From the NCBI GenBank assembly GCA_022565415.1, contig JAIUMT010000101.1:1-10449 (forward strand): a stretch of DNA of 10,449 nucleotides, read 5' to 3'. This stretch comes from Balneolales bacterium. Lineage in GTDB: Bacteria; Bacteroidota; Rhodothermia; Balneolales; HLUCCA01. The translations under genes and the position numbers were made by a program. The stretch's first letter is position 1; each line of letters opens with the position of its first letter. Positions 1 to 6,891 of this stretch are shown here, one piece after another. The notes below the pieces were generated by a model. That model did no database searches. It saw nothing but the letters and a program-made list of their open reading frames with translations, and had not been told where the DNA came from.

Positions 1-1449
1 GATTTGGCATTACCTTCAAATACTGATTCGAAGCATTTCGGCGAGATTTCAGCGCGAGAAGATAAAGGGGCTTTAGAGTCATTAAGTAGTGGCAGTGGCA
101 ACTATGATGGCGCAAGTAAACCGGCAAGAGCTTCTGATTTTGCAAAGTTTTCAGGATCGGAGTCAAATATGGATCCAGAGGTTGGCGAGCCACAACATAG
201 TTTCCAAAGCGGAAACCTACTAAACGTTGATCCAGAAGAAGACCATCTTGGAAATACCTCAAATGACATCAATATACAAAGTGGTAACCAACCCCGTAGC
301 GGACCACTAAGTAGATACTTAGTCACCAAATCGCGTCCGCTTTTCGGAATTCTCTCTATTACTACCATCATCGCCCTAATTTTGCTCCCCGGAATCCGTT
401 TCGAGTACGCATTCAACAAACTCGAACCTCAGCCAACCGAAGAATCCCATTTCAATCAACTTCGATCTACATTTGATAACGGAACCCGAAGCGATGCCGC
501 ATTCTATCTGTTCGACGAGCGACATCAGGCCATAACCGCCTCCGAAAAATTGCAGGAATCGGACAGATTTACCACCATCGGATTCGTAGAAAGTATTCAC
601 GACCGGTTTCCCGGCACCGATGCAGAAGCAACAAAAAAACTGACCAAAATCGACGGAATTCGTGAAATTTTAAACGATAATTTGCTGAGGGAATCGATAG
701 ACGAGAGCGAGGTAGACGAAAATCTGAGCCTTCTACTAGTTGCATCCGAACAAACCACTCCCCTGTCGGTCGATGAAATCCCGCCAACGCTAAAAAGCCG
801 ATTTCTTAACAATGACGGAGAAATTGCAAATTTGGTCATCATGTATCCAAATATGATGCTAGCCGACGGACGAGCTTCGATTCAGTTCAAAGACGATGCG
901 GCCACAATTAACGTCGATGGGCGCACCTGGTATGCGGCGAGCACCTCCATCATTGCGGCCAGTATTCTGCAAATTATGGAATCGGAGGCGTGGTGGCTTG
1001 CGTTTTTCCCCTTGACAGCGGCATTGATATGTTTGCTACTATTTTTCCGATCGTGGAAATGGGGCTTTCTGGCATTCGCACCGCTACTCGTCTCTCTCGT
1101 TTTGTTAGGCGGAATTATGGTCCTGGCCGGGATCAAGTTCAACATGTACAACATCATTGTGTTGCCGGCGGTGCTTGGGGTTGGCGCCGACAATGGCATC
1201 CATCTATTTCATCGGTTAAGAGAGCGGAAATTCACCCATTTCACGGAAGTTTTGCACAGTACGGGGAAGTTCATCACCGCCAGTTCCATAACAACCATGC
1301 TCGGATTTACGGGTCTGATGTTCACCGGTCACCCGGGGTTGCAATCGATGGGATTTGTGGCTGTGGTGGGAATTAGTCTGTCGCTGGTAAGTGCAGTGGT
1401 TTTTTGTTCGGTATGGGAATCGTTTAAGAGGCCGGCTCAAGAAAGCTGA
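1..1449 (+). CDS. MMPL/RND-family membrane exporter, C-terminal half (5' partial)
   Basis: The reading frame is open from base 1, and the first possible start (TTG at 4) lies inside low-complexity sequence, so the true start is probably upstream of the window. About 100 Ser/Gly/Asn/Asp-rich hydrophilic residues come first. They are followed by a membrane helix (about 112-130, numbered from the TTG), a large soluble domain (about 131-325) and five more helices (about 329-347, 353-376, 380-400, 424-441, 446-469). This is the second repeat of an MMPL/RND protein. The GVGADNG segment (393-399) matches the Gly/Asp motif in the fourth helix of a repeat, where the Asp relays protons in this family. 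Such proteins use the proton gradient to move lipids or hydrophobic compounds at the inner membrane; the substrate here cannot be told. The gene converges on the anti-sigma gene with only 43 bases between stop codons. The hydrophilic segment is unusually long for the cytoplasmic loop between the two halves. Confidence 0.85.
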   Translation, partial: DLALPSNTDSKHFGEISAREDKGALESLSSGSGNYDGASKPARASDFAKFSGSESNMDPEVGEPQHSFQSGNLLNVDPEEDHLGNTSNDINIQSGNQPRSGPLSRYLVTKSRPLFGILSITTIIALILLPGIRFEYAFNKLEPQPTEESHFNQLRSTFDNGTRSDAAFYLFDERHQAITASEKLQESDRFTTIGFVESIHDRFPGTDAEATKKLTKIDGIREILNDNLLRESIDESEVDENLSLLLVASEQTTPLSVDEIPPTLKSRFLNNDGEIANLVIMYPNMMLADGRASIQFKDDAATINVDGRTWYAASTSIIAASILQIMESEAWWLAFFPLTAALICLLLFFRSWKWGFLAFAPLLVSLVLLGGIMVLAGIKFNMYNIIVLPAVLGVGADNGIHLFHRLRERKFTHFTEVLHSTGKFITASSITTMLGFTGLMFTGHPGLQSMGFVAVVGISLSLVSAVVFCSVWESFKRPAQES

Positions 1450-1492
1450 GTTTAATTACTGGTATCCGGTGTAACCCACAAACCGTTATAAA

Positions 1493-2950
1493 TTACCAGA
1501 TACCATATCTGATGGTGATTCCGGTCATGCCAAAGGTTATTTCACTGCTGGTGAGGTTGCCAAGGGGTTGCTTGGTAAATAGCTCTACCATCACAGGTCG
1601 GCGCACCCCTCCAAGTTCATAGAGAACCGAGAGATTGAGCAGTCGACCTGCGTCGATGCGGTCGAAAGCCGCGAATTCTTCACGGGATTCGAACGACCTA
1701 ACGGTTGAATTCACCAGAAATTCACCTTCTGGTCCGACGAGTACTTCTCCCTGATATTGTACGCCCTCCCGCACTGTCGTTTCACTCAGATACACCATGG
1801 ATGAGAGTCCGGCACCGACCGATAACGATCTGGCGCCGTCCCGATACACTTCCAGCATTCCCTGAAGGGGGATTTCGAGGGCGATTGTGGTGTAGCGGGT
1901 TTCTGTTTCGATGGACGCATTTAATGATCCTTCCGTTGAGGTCAGGCGGTCAGTCTGTTGAGCCATCTCGGAGTTGGCCAAAGAGAACTGATTCCATGCA
2001 AGTAGTCCTCCTGTTACCAGACGCACCTTTGGGACTAGTTGCCATTGGCGAAGTGCCCCAAATGAGAGCCCGATACCCTCGGATAGCCCGTCGTTAGTAT
2101 GATTGAAATTCGATCCTAATACCAACGAAGCACGACTTAACTGCGTGGATTGACCTGGGTTTATGCGGGATTCTGCACCCGACCCGTTTGTGGAAATAGC
2201 AAGGTCTGCAGGTTGAGTCGAAGGCAGCGCTGACCGAAGTGGTCCCGGGGGAATGGGTGCTTCGATGGCGTCTTCATCGGGAGGTATGTGCGCAAGTTGG
2301 GAAACGACCGAGTCGTGTGCCGCCATCAATGTGTTGTTTGCGAGCGAGTCTGCTGGTGTGAGCGTGTATAGGGATTCGACTTCCGGCGGGATGGTTGACT
2401 CTGAAATAACAGGAGCAACTCCCTGCGAAATACCAGGTTCTTTGTCAGAAGGAGGTGTAACATTACGGGTTGTGGAGGCGGTGGCATCGACAAGATTATT
2501 ACGGGTTGCTGACGAAGCGCCGGCTCGCGATGTGGCGCTAGTGCCATCGGCGCTGCTTGACGTATCTGCAAATCCGGTGTCATCACCAATCACAGACTCT
2601 GTTGACACCACCACGGCGTCTTCACTTACCCACATCCTGGTAATTCCATAATATCCGAGTACGACCAATACGCCGGCCGCAAGTAGGAATCCGGCCGCGA
2701 GGTACATTATTCTGCGAGACAAACCGCCCGAACGCTGAGGTCCGGGGGAATTCGGTTTTTGGGCGCCAGCATCTGCTAAGCCTCCAGAAGCACCCGACGT
2801 ATTTTCATTTCCATCCAACTCAACGGCTGAAAGACCGGCCGCATCCAGTGAACCGCGCAACCGAGACAGAGCTGCGGGATCTACAGCTTCCTGGTAGTTA
2901 TCAAACGCCCCACGAACGGAGTCGTCGAACTGTTCATCGAATGATTTCAT
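1493..2950 (-). CDS. Putative dual membrane-spanning anti-sigma factor (inner-membrane anchor plus outer-membrane beta-barrel domain)
   Basis: I prefer the ATG at 2950, which overlaps the sigma stop as ATGA and gives MKSFDEQFDD; an ATG at 2959 would add three residues. With the shorter start the protein has 485 residues. They comprise a cytoplasmic part (1-77) beginning with an acidic helix-like region, one membrane helix (about 81-100, preceded by SRR), a long Ser/Thr/Ala/Pro-rich linker (about 107-270), and a C-terminal region of alternating beta-strands (about 274-485) ending in an aromatic residue (RYGIW), as outer-membrane barrels do. This order (cytoplasmic sigma-binding part, inner-membrane helix, disordered periplasmic linker, outer-membrane barrel) matches the Dma anti-sigma factors described in Bacteroides thetaiotaomicron. 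Inferred role: it holds the adjacent sigma factor inactive and releases it on an outer-membrane signal. No classical zinc anti-sigma motif is visible, so binding to the sigma factor rests on gene order and architecture. An alternative is an ordinary PorT-like barrel protein with a signal anchor. Confidence 0.75.
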   Translation of the reverse strand: MKSFDEQFDDSVRGAFDNYQEAVDPAALSRLRGSLDAAGLSAVELDGNENTSGASGGLADAGAQKPNSPGPQRSGGLSRRIMYLAAGFLLAAGVLVVLGYYGITRMWVSEDAVVVSTESVIGDDTGFADTSSSADGTSATSRAGASSATRNNLVDATASTTRNVTPPSDKEPGISQGVAPVISESTIPPEVESLYTLTPADSLANNTLMAAHDSVVSQLAHIPPDEDAIEAPIPPGPLRSALPSTQPADLAISTNGSGAESRINPGQSTQLSRASLVLGSNFNHTNDGLSEGIGLSFGALRQWQLVPKVRLVTGGLLAWNQFSLANSEMAQQTDRLTSTEGSLNASIETETRYTTIALEIPLQGMLEVYRDGARSLSVGAGLSSMVYLSETTVREGVQYQGEVLVGPEGEFLVNSTVRSFESREEFAAFDRIDAGRLLNLSVLYELGGVRRPVMVELFTKQPLGNLTSSEITFGMTGITIRYGIW

Positions 2951-3492
2951 GAATGGCAACCTCCATTTTGAAGGTGATATAAGTGCTGCAGCCGCTTTCG
3001 GGCGCGTGTAAGATTCGAACGTGACGTGCCCGGCGAGATGTCGAGCAACGCCCCGATTTCTTCGTGTGAGTAGCCCTCCACCACAAACAGGTTAAAAACA
3101 TGTCGCTGCATGTGTGGAAGTTGGTCGAACAAACGCAGGATGTCATCGGTTTCAAGGTTCACCTCCTGCACTGCTGGCATGACCTCATCAGGCACATCAT
3201 CAGTGAGCGCCACAGATTGATGATAACGCCGGGTCGACCGGTAATGGTCGAGCGAGGTGTTCACCAATACACGCCGGAACCAGGCTTTAAACGGCCGGTC
3301 GGTATCGTAACGATCGATATGTTGAAATACTTTCATAAAGGCATCATTTACCATTTCCAGGGCTTCTTCACGATGGGCTGCATATCGCAGACAAACCGAC
3401 ATGGCAAAGGCATAGTACCTAGTAAAAAGGACTTCCTGGTGCTTGCGGGATTGCCTCCGGCATCCGTCGATGAGCTCCTGATCGGGATTCAA
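2947..3492 (-). CDS. RNA polymerase ECF-type sigma-70 factor
   Basis: A 181-residue protein with the two domains of an extracytoplasmic-function sigma factor. Region 2 spans about 15-88 and includes the core-binding and -10-recognition stretch around ALEMVNDAFMKVFQHIDRYD, followed by FKAWFRRVLVNTSLDHYR. Region 4 spans about 117-170 and includes the helix-turn-helix around GYSHEEIGALLDISPGTSRS. It would direct polymerase to a small regulon, probably of envelope genes. The start is a TTG: an in-frame TAA lies four codons upstream (3502-3504) and no ATG occurs before residue 31. The N-terminus it gives (NPDQELIDGC) is typical of Bacteroidota ECF factors. The stop overlaps the downstream anti-sigma gene, so the two are likely translationally coupled. 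The serpin gene lies 206 bases upstream on the same strand, and no convincing promoter could be read in that gap. Confidence 0.93.
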   Translation of the reverse strand: MNPDQELIDGCRRQSRKHQEVLFTRYYAFAMSVCLRYAAHREEALEMVNDAFMKVFQHIDRYDTDRPFKAWFRRVLVNTSLDHYRSTRRYHQSVALTDDVPDEVMPAVQEVNLETDDILRLFDQLPHMQRHVFNLFVVEGYSHEEIGALLDISPGTSRSNLTRARKRLQHLYHLQNGGCHS

Positions 3493-3698
3493 TGGATTTG
3501 TTTAGTCAATAAAAGGTGCCTGATGGTTTACGTGTAACCTACTACCATTCGGGATTTGGAACAACTACGTAGCCTGTGAAAATCTCGCTTTTGGCAGACT
3601 TTGTGTGAAATTCTTGAGCCGGTTAGTTCCATTTAGGGACCGTCTGGGTTAGAGTTGGACCTTATCCGTGCACGCTGCATTACCGAGACCGCATTTTT

Positions 3699-4982
3699 TC
3701 ATTCTCGCGGATCAACCACATGTCCCATGAACAGCAAGGTATTGGTCGTTCGCTCACGAATTCCGTACAGAAACGGTCGGTCGATGACGAAAGTCGGCTT
3801 TGTCGGTTCGGGTCCCACACTGGTAACCCGTATGCCTATGGTCGTCACGGCCGCTGCCTCCGTACCTTCTTCGTTAACATCGATGTAGGAGTCTTGCTTC
3901 ACGAAGCCTACAAATACCGGGGTGTCGGACAGGGCTGAAAAATCGGCCCTACCGCTATCAAAGGCATTCTGCATGCCGAGATTCTGCAGGGTTTCATTAA
4001 GGAAGAAATCGGATGTGCGGTATTTGAATTTGGGCAGGTACACATCCGCAGCCATCCATTCGTTGGTGCTGCCGAGCCGACGGGTTACCTCAAGCCACTC
4101 CTCGCCGTCGAATGCATCCATGAAAGACTCAAACTCATGATCATCGGGAATCACTATGACCATGGAAAAGTTGCGTCGACCGTAGGGAAGCTCCACAACG
4201 TGGTAACCGTTACCGGCTGTGTAACGGGCGGTAACCTCACCCGACATGGTTGGAACTTGCGCGGTAGAACCATCCGCAAACGTAAACGTTCGGTCTTGCG
4301 TAGCGCTCTCATCAAATTTGTTGGTCCAGCTGCCCTTGTAATAAATCGCATTCATGAGCACCATCACCAGGTCGGGATCAAGCTCATCCAGCACGCTTTC
4401 GATAAGGCCGTTGGTGTTATCGGATGCCCATTGATTGATTACATCCACCGAACGAGGATCACTAAAATCCAGGTCCTGTACCAGGGCATCAAATTCTGCT
4501 TTCAGTGCGGCGGTGAAAGTAGGCTTGACATCAAATAAATGATGATAAAACACGCTGTTGGCTAGACTTAGCTTCACCGTTTTGTCGGCTACGAGCAGCT
4601 GTTTCACCAGATCGCGGTACACTCGGTTGATATCGACCATATCCAGGTCGGCAGGATAACCGAGCATATCGCGAATCTGGGTGTAGGTCTCTCCTTCAGC
4701 GCCATTAAGCAGCATGGTGAGGGCAGCAGACGCACTCAGTGGCGAAAGCATCAGGTTCTCTTGAAGGTTGGCAGAAGCGGCCTCCATATAAAACGACACC
4801 CCGAAACGATTACTCTCTTCAATTACTTCAGCCGACTGCGGGATGAGGTCGAAAACATACGGTTCGGCGGGGGTTTCGTCGTTAGATGCATCCTTCACAT
4901 CGCAAGAAAGCAGGAGGAAGATTGCTAACAAAAGCGGCAGCATGGTGTGCCGGGGGCTGAATTGCTTGAATGGAGTTTTCAT
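3699..4982 (-). CDS. Serpin-family serine protease inhibitor, lipoprotein
   Basis: I chose the ATG at 4982 (MKTPFKQF), which gives 427 residues and a normal lipoprotein signal; an ATG four codons upstream (4994) is also possible. The basic n-region and hydrophobic core end in the lipobox LLSC, with Cys27 as the lipidated residue, so the mature protein should be tethered to a membrane. The rest is a full-length serpin, with LSPLSASAALTMLLNGAEGET near 79-98, VLMNAIYYKGSW near 208-219, VYLPKFK near 314-320 and the C-terminal DRPFLYGIRERTTNTLLFMG. The reactive-centre hinge is EEGTEAAA (371-378), which fits the inhibitory consensus of small residues at P12-P10. Counting from Glu at P17 puts P1 at Thr387, with Arg385 at P3. 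The stretch from there to FVIDRPF is about five residues longer than in alpha1-antitrypsin, so the scissile bond is uncertain. It probably traps proteases by suicide inhibition at the cell surface or in the periplasm. The target is unknown. Confidence 0.93.
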   Translation of the reverse strand: MKTPFKQFSPRHTMLPLLLAIFLLLSCDVKDASNDETPAEPYVFDLIPQSAEVIEESNRFGVSFYMEAASANLQENLMLSPLSASAALTMLLNGAEGETYTQIRDMLGYPADLDMVDINRVYRDLVKQLLVADKTVKLSLANSVFYHHLFDVKPTFTAALKAEFDALVQDLDFSDPRSVDVINQWASDNTNGLIESVLDELDPDLVMVLMNAIYYKGSWTNKFDESATQDRTFTFADGSTAQVPTMSGEVTARYTAGNGYHVVELPYGRRNFSMVIVIPDDHEFESFMDAFDGEEWLEVTRRLGSTNEWMAADVYLPKFKYRTSDFFLNETLQNLGMQNAFDSGRADFSALSDTPVFVGFVKQDSYIDVNEEGTEAAAVTTIGIRVTSVGPEPTKPTFVIDRPFLYGIRERTTNTLLFMGHVVDPRE

Positions 4983-5010
4983 AATGGGAAACATTTAATT
5001 GGTGAAAATC

Positions 5011-5080
5011 TTGCATTTGTGCCACGGGACGGCCATGAATAATCATAGCAACTAACGCTTACCCGTCCATGCAAATACAA
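5011..5080. repeat. Imperfect inverted repeat upstream of the serpin gene
   Basis: TTGCATTTGT (5011-5020) and the reverse complement of 5071-5080, TTGTATTTGC, agree at 8 of 10 positions. Between them a further inverted pair, GGACGG (5027-5032) and CCGTCC (5063-5068), is perfect. The structure lies in the 134 bases between the stop of the upstream gene and the serpin ATG. It could be an operator, or a weak stem-loop ending the upstream transcript. No T-run follows the stem on the minus strand, so it is not a standard terminator. Confidence 0.4.
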
Positions 5081-5116
5081 CACTGTATAACGAAGTACTT
5101 TATTGCAATCGTGTCA

Positions 5117-6139
5117 TTAGTTGAAGGCGAAACGATATCCAACTCCCCCAACTGCCTGAGCACCATTTTCATGTGGTAGGGAAAAACTGGTAACTATTAG
5201 CCCAGACTCACTTAATCTTGATTCGGATGATGCGTTTAACAAATTCCGCGCTGATACAAATAATGTAGCTGCTCCCACAATAATCTGTCCAGAAGAGAGT
5301 GCTGATCTAAGATAATTTCTTTCAACGTAGTTTGTGGTTGTGGTCCACAAACCGTTCTGATAGGTCTCTTGTCTTTGTGACTTGAGGTTTACATTAAGAA
5401 TACCATGCAGTATCGTACCGGTTCCAATGGCTAAGCCAGCCCATTGTCTAGTTGTATTGTTTGTAAACGGTGAATAAACGTCAAAATCTGGTGACCAGTA
5501 GAATGCATTTGCTGTGAGCGCAACGCTTGATGTCACAATATATGGCGCTTCGAGACGGTAACTGGTTTGATTCACATTTTCAACAGATTGGTAAGCAGGC
5601 TGAATCATGGCAAGTTCTTCAATGGTGAATCCCGATTTTTCGGCCCAGTCCAGAAATATCGGGGCATCTATTGCATTGATATAACTGTACTTGTAATGAT
5701 CATTGACAAACTCGGCCACAGCTCGACCGGCACTTTGTTCAACAAGGTATCCCACAGCACATATATTGCCGTTACCGGATATAAAGGTTGGTCGACGCGT
5801 ATCGGGGTGATCGTCATTTACAGGAAAGTTACCTGCCAGGCGATAGTCGCGAAGATGGTCCAAAAAAGTAAGACGCTGTTCTTTCTGACTGGGAGTTAAG
5901 TTATCAGGAAGAGAATTGCGCAATAATTGCTCAACATAGCTGAGATGGGTATAAGTACGTTCAGCATCCGTTACAGAACTATTCGGAGCTTCGCCGAAGG
6001 TACTGATGTAACTTTTATCGCCAAGTATTGCATTGATTGTGTTCTTATTCGTTTCCGGTAACACCTTGAAGTTAGCCAAAGAATAGATCAGCAATAAAAC
6101 TGTGCAACCTGTGAGCAAGAGTATGTTTGATGTTCTCAT
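5117..6139 (-). CDS. Exported conserved protein of unknown function with a CAVGYL-motif domain
   Basis: A 340-residue protein with an N-terminal signal sequence (hydrophobic about 6-21, possible signal peptidase I site SLA/NF at 22/23). Leu-Thr-Gly-Cys at 9-12 formally matches a lipobox, but the hydrophobic stretch before it is too short to be convincing. Residues 65-183 form a domain with DHLRDYR (94-100), RRPTFISGNGNICAVGYL (115-132), an alanine/glycine helix, YSYINAIDAPIFLDWAEKSG (151-170) and a closing FTIEELAMIQPAY (171-183). I recall similar CAVG(Y/H)L sequences in other uncharacterised secreted proteins of Bacteroidota and myxobacteria; no function is known to me. The remaining 150 residues contain hydrophobic or beta-rich stretches (about 198-215, 232-251, 283-300) and end in GGVGYRFAFN, so it may associate with a membrane. 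The gene is visibly more A/T-rich than the sigma and anti-sigma genes. It stands alone on the minus strand, 134 bases before the serpin. Confidence 0.8.
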   Translation of the reverse strand: MRTSNILLLTGCTVLLLIYSLANFKVLPETNKNTINAILGDKSYISTFGEAPNSSVTDAERTYTHLSYVEQLLRNSLPDNLTPSQKEQRLTFLDHLRDYRLAGNFPVNDDHPDTRRPTFISGNGNICAVGYLVEQSAGRAVAEFVNDHYKYSYINAIDAPIFLDWAEKSGFTIEELAMIQPAYQSVENVNQTSYRLEAPYIVTSSVALTANAFYWSPDFDVYSPFTNNTTRQWAGLAIGTGTILHGILNVNLKSQRQETYQNGLWTTTTNYVERNYLRSALSSGQIIVGAATLFVSARNLLNASSESRLSESGLIVTSFSLPHENGAQAVGGVGYRFAFN

Positions 6140-6282
6140 AGTTGGGGTACATTTAGAATACTGTTGTATAACTATAGGTACGGAGGCAGATCACCAAACG
6201 CTGCATGAGTCTTAAATTCCTGGAACGGATTTATCTCCACTGAAATGCAGGCTCCATTAAACGCCTTTGAACTGATGGAATT

Positions 6283-6309
6283 CCGATAGAAACGGCAAGT
6301 TGCTATCGG
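6283..6309. repeat. Short inverted repeat (7-bp stem)
   Basis: CCGATAG (6283-6289) and CTATCGG (6303-6309) form a perfect 7-bp stem around a 13-base loop. No T-run follows on either strand, so it is not a standard terminator. It could be an operator, an RNA leader hairpin of the gene starting at 6139, or chance. Confidence 0.35.
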
Positions 6310-6320
6310 CAAAAAACGCC

Positions 6321-6413
6321 TTAAAACCCAAAAGTTTAACAAAATGCTTTCTTAAACCCCAAAAATTTAAACTTGTATCACATCAAAACCCGATTGTTTA
6401 ACTAATAAAAACC
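6321..6413. repeat. Three degenerate tandem repeats at an exact 31-bp period
   Basis: Units begin at 6321, 6352 and 6383. In the first 20 bases of each unit, 13 positions are identical in all three: T at 1, AAA at 3-5, CCC at 7-9, A at 11 and TTTAA at 15-19. The last 11 bases of each unit are not conserved. A conserved block with a variable spacer at near-integral helical spacing looks like an array of protein-binding sites more than simple slippage. It lies about 180-270 bases upstream of the CAVGYL gene and about 50 bases from the ahcY fragment. The region is A/T-rich, so chance contributes to the match. Confidence 0.45.
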
Positions 6414-6461
6414 TTTCCTCAATACGAAGACCTAGAAATAATAACGATTAAACTGTCTAAG

Positions 6462-6632
6462 GTCTACGTTGTTCCAAAGCTCCAATTGGGCAATAGTCTG
6501 ATTGGTGAAACTAGTCGACATTACAAAGCTTGGGTGACCTGTTGCGCAACCTAAGTTCACAAGGCGTCCCTCAGCCAATAAAATGATGTCTTTTCCATCA
6601 ACAGTGTACTTGTCGACCTGTGGCTTGATGGT
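6462..6632 (-). pseudogene. ahcY: Internal fragment of a second S-adenosylhomocysteine hydrolase gene
   Basis: These 171 bases match 7060-7230 inside the intact ahcY in the same orientation at an offset of 598, covering exactly codons Thr325 to Asp381. There are seven base differences. Six are synonymous (including one in the boundary codon, GAC for GAT) and one changes Ala364 to Thr. Similarity stops abruptly at both ends: after the Asp codon the frame reads LRQFNRYYF and then TAG, and upstream it runs without a start codon into unrelated sequence ending at a TAA. The fragment lacks the substrate-binding domain, most of the NAD domain and the C-terminal cofactor-binding tail, so it cannot encode an enzyme. 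It has no promoter of its own that I can see and lies beyond the ahcY terminator. The synonymous pattern suggests that it comes from a diverged but formerly functional allele and is not a local copy that decayed in place. Confidence 0.93.
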
Positions 6633-6816
6633 TACGGAAGTACATGTTGTGTTAAAGTTACTTAAATCGACTAATCTTATCTTTTTCTTTTAATCCAACA
6701 ATCATTGCAATGATTCACTAGTGTCCGGAAATATTCAATTATGATAGAATCTTATACTCATCAAGAATACTGTGAGCTACCTCCCTATTAAAGTCTTGAA
6801 ATATGCACCAAAACAA
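6633..6816. other. Non-coding spacer between the ahcY fragment and the ahcY terminator
   Basis: No gene is supported here. Apart from the palindromes at 6700-6723 it holds unremarkable A/T-rich sequence. If the fragment arrived with a mobile element or by illegitimate recombination, the remnants should be here, but no transposase sequence is present. Confidence 0.5.
6700..6723. repeat. Two directly adjoining perfect palindromes
   Basis: AATCATTGCAATGATT (6700-6715) is a perfect 16-bp palindrome and is followed without a gap by the 8-bp palindrome CACTAGTG (6716-6723), which continues as TCCGGAAATATT. The arrangement suits a dimer-binding site or the end of an insertion element. No inverted copy of the CACTAGTGTCCGG sequence was seen elsewhere in the window, so the element reading is unsupported. 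Confidence 0.5.
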
Positions 6817-6852
6817 AAAAGCCCGACAGAAACAGTGTTCCATCGGGCTTTT
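6817..6852 (-). terminator. Rho-independent terminator of ahcY
   Basis: On the minus strand, AAAAGCCCGA (6852-6843) pairs over 10 bp with TCGGGCTTTT (6826-6817) around a 16-base loop, and the T-run continues past the stem (6820-6815). It begins 40 bases after the ahcY stop codon at 6892. The stem also carries a short T-run on the plus strand, but no plus-strand gene ends here. Confidence 0.85.
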
Positions 6853-6891
6853 GCAAGACTAATAATCGGCACTTTTCAATACCAAAGAATC

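Larger units (their letters stand above)
6140..6461. other. A/T-rich non-coding stretch upstream of the CAVGYL gene
   Basis: No supportable coding region was seen on either strand. The stretch should contain the minus-strand promoter of the gene starting at 6139, but no clear TAnnTTTG element typical of Bacteroidota could be placed. It contains a short hairpin (6283-6309) and three period-31 repeats (6321-6413), listed separately. Its right edge is the junction with the ahcY fragment. Confidence 0.6.

Noticed and set aside
4..6. TTG as the true start of the exporter gene
   Set aside because: The frame is open to base 1, and an MMPL protein needs its first half upstream, so this is almost certainly an internal codon.
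1450..1499. Bidirectional terminator between the converging exporter and anti-sigma genes (CTGGTA and TACCAG pair)
   Set aside because: The 6-bp pair has a loop of about 30 bases and no T-run on either strand.
6633..6692. Continuation of the ahcY homology beyond 6632
   Set aside because: The in-frame translation reads VDLSNFNTTCTSV where the intact enzyme has VKWLNDNYGNTKN; only scattered matches remain, so the homology ends at 6632.
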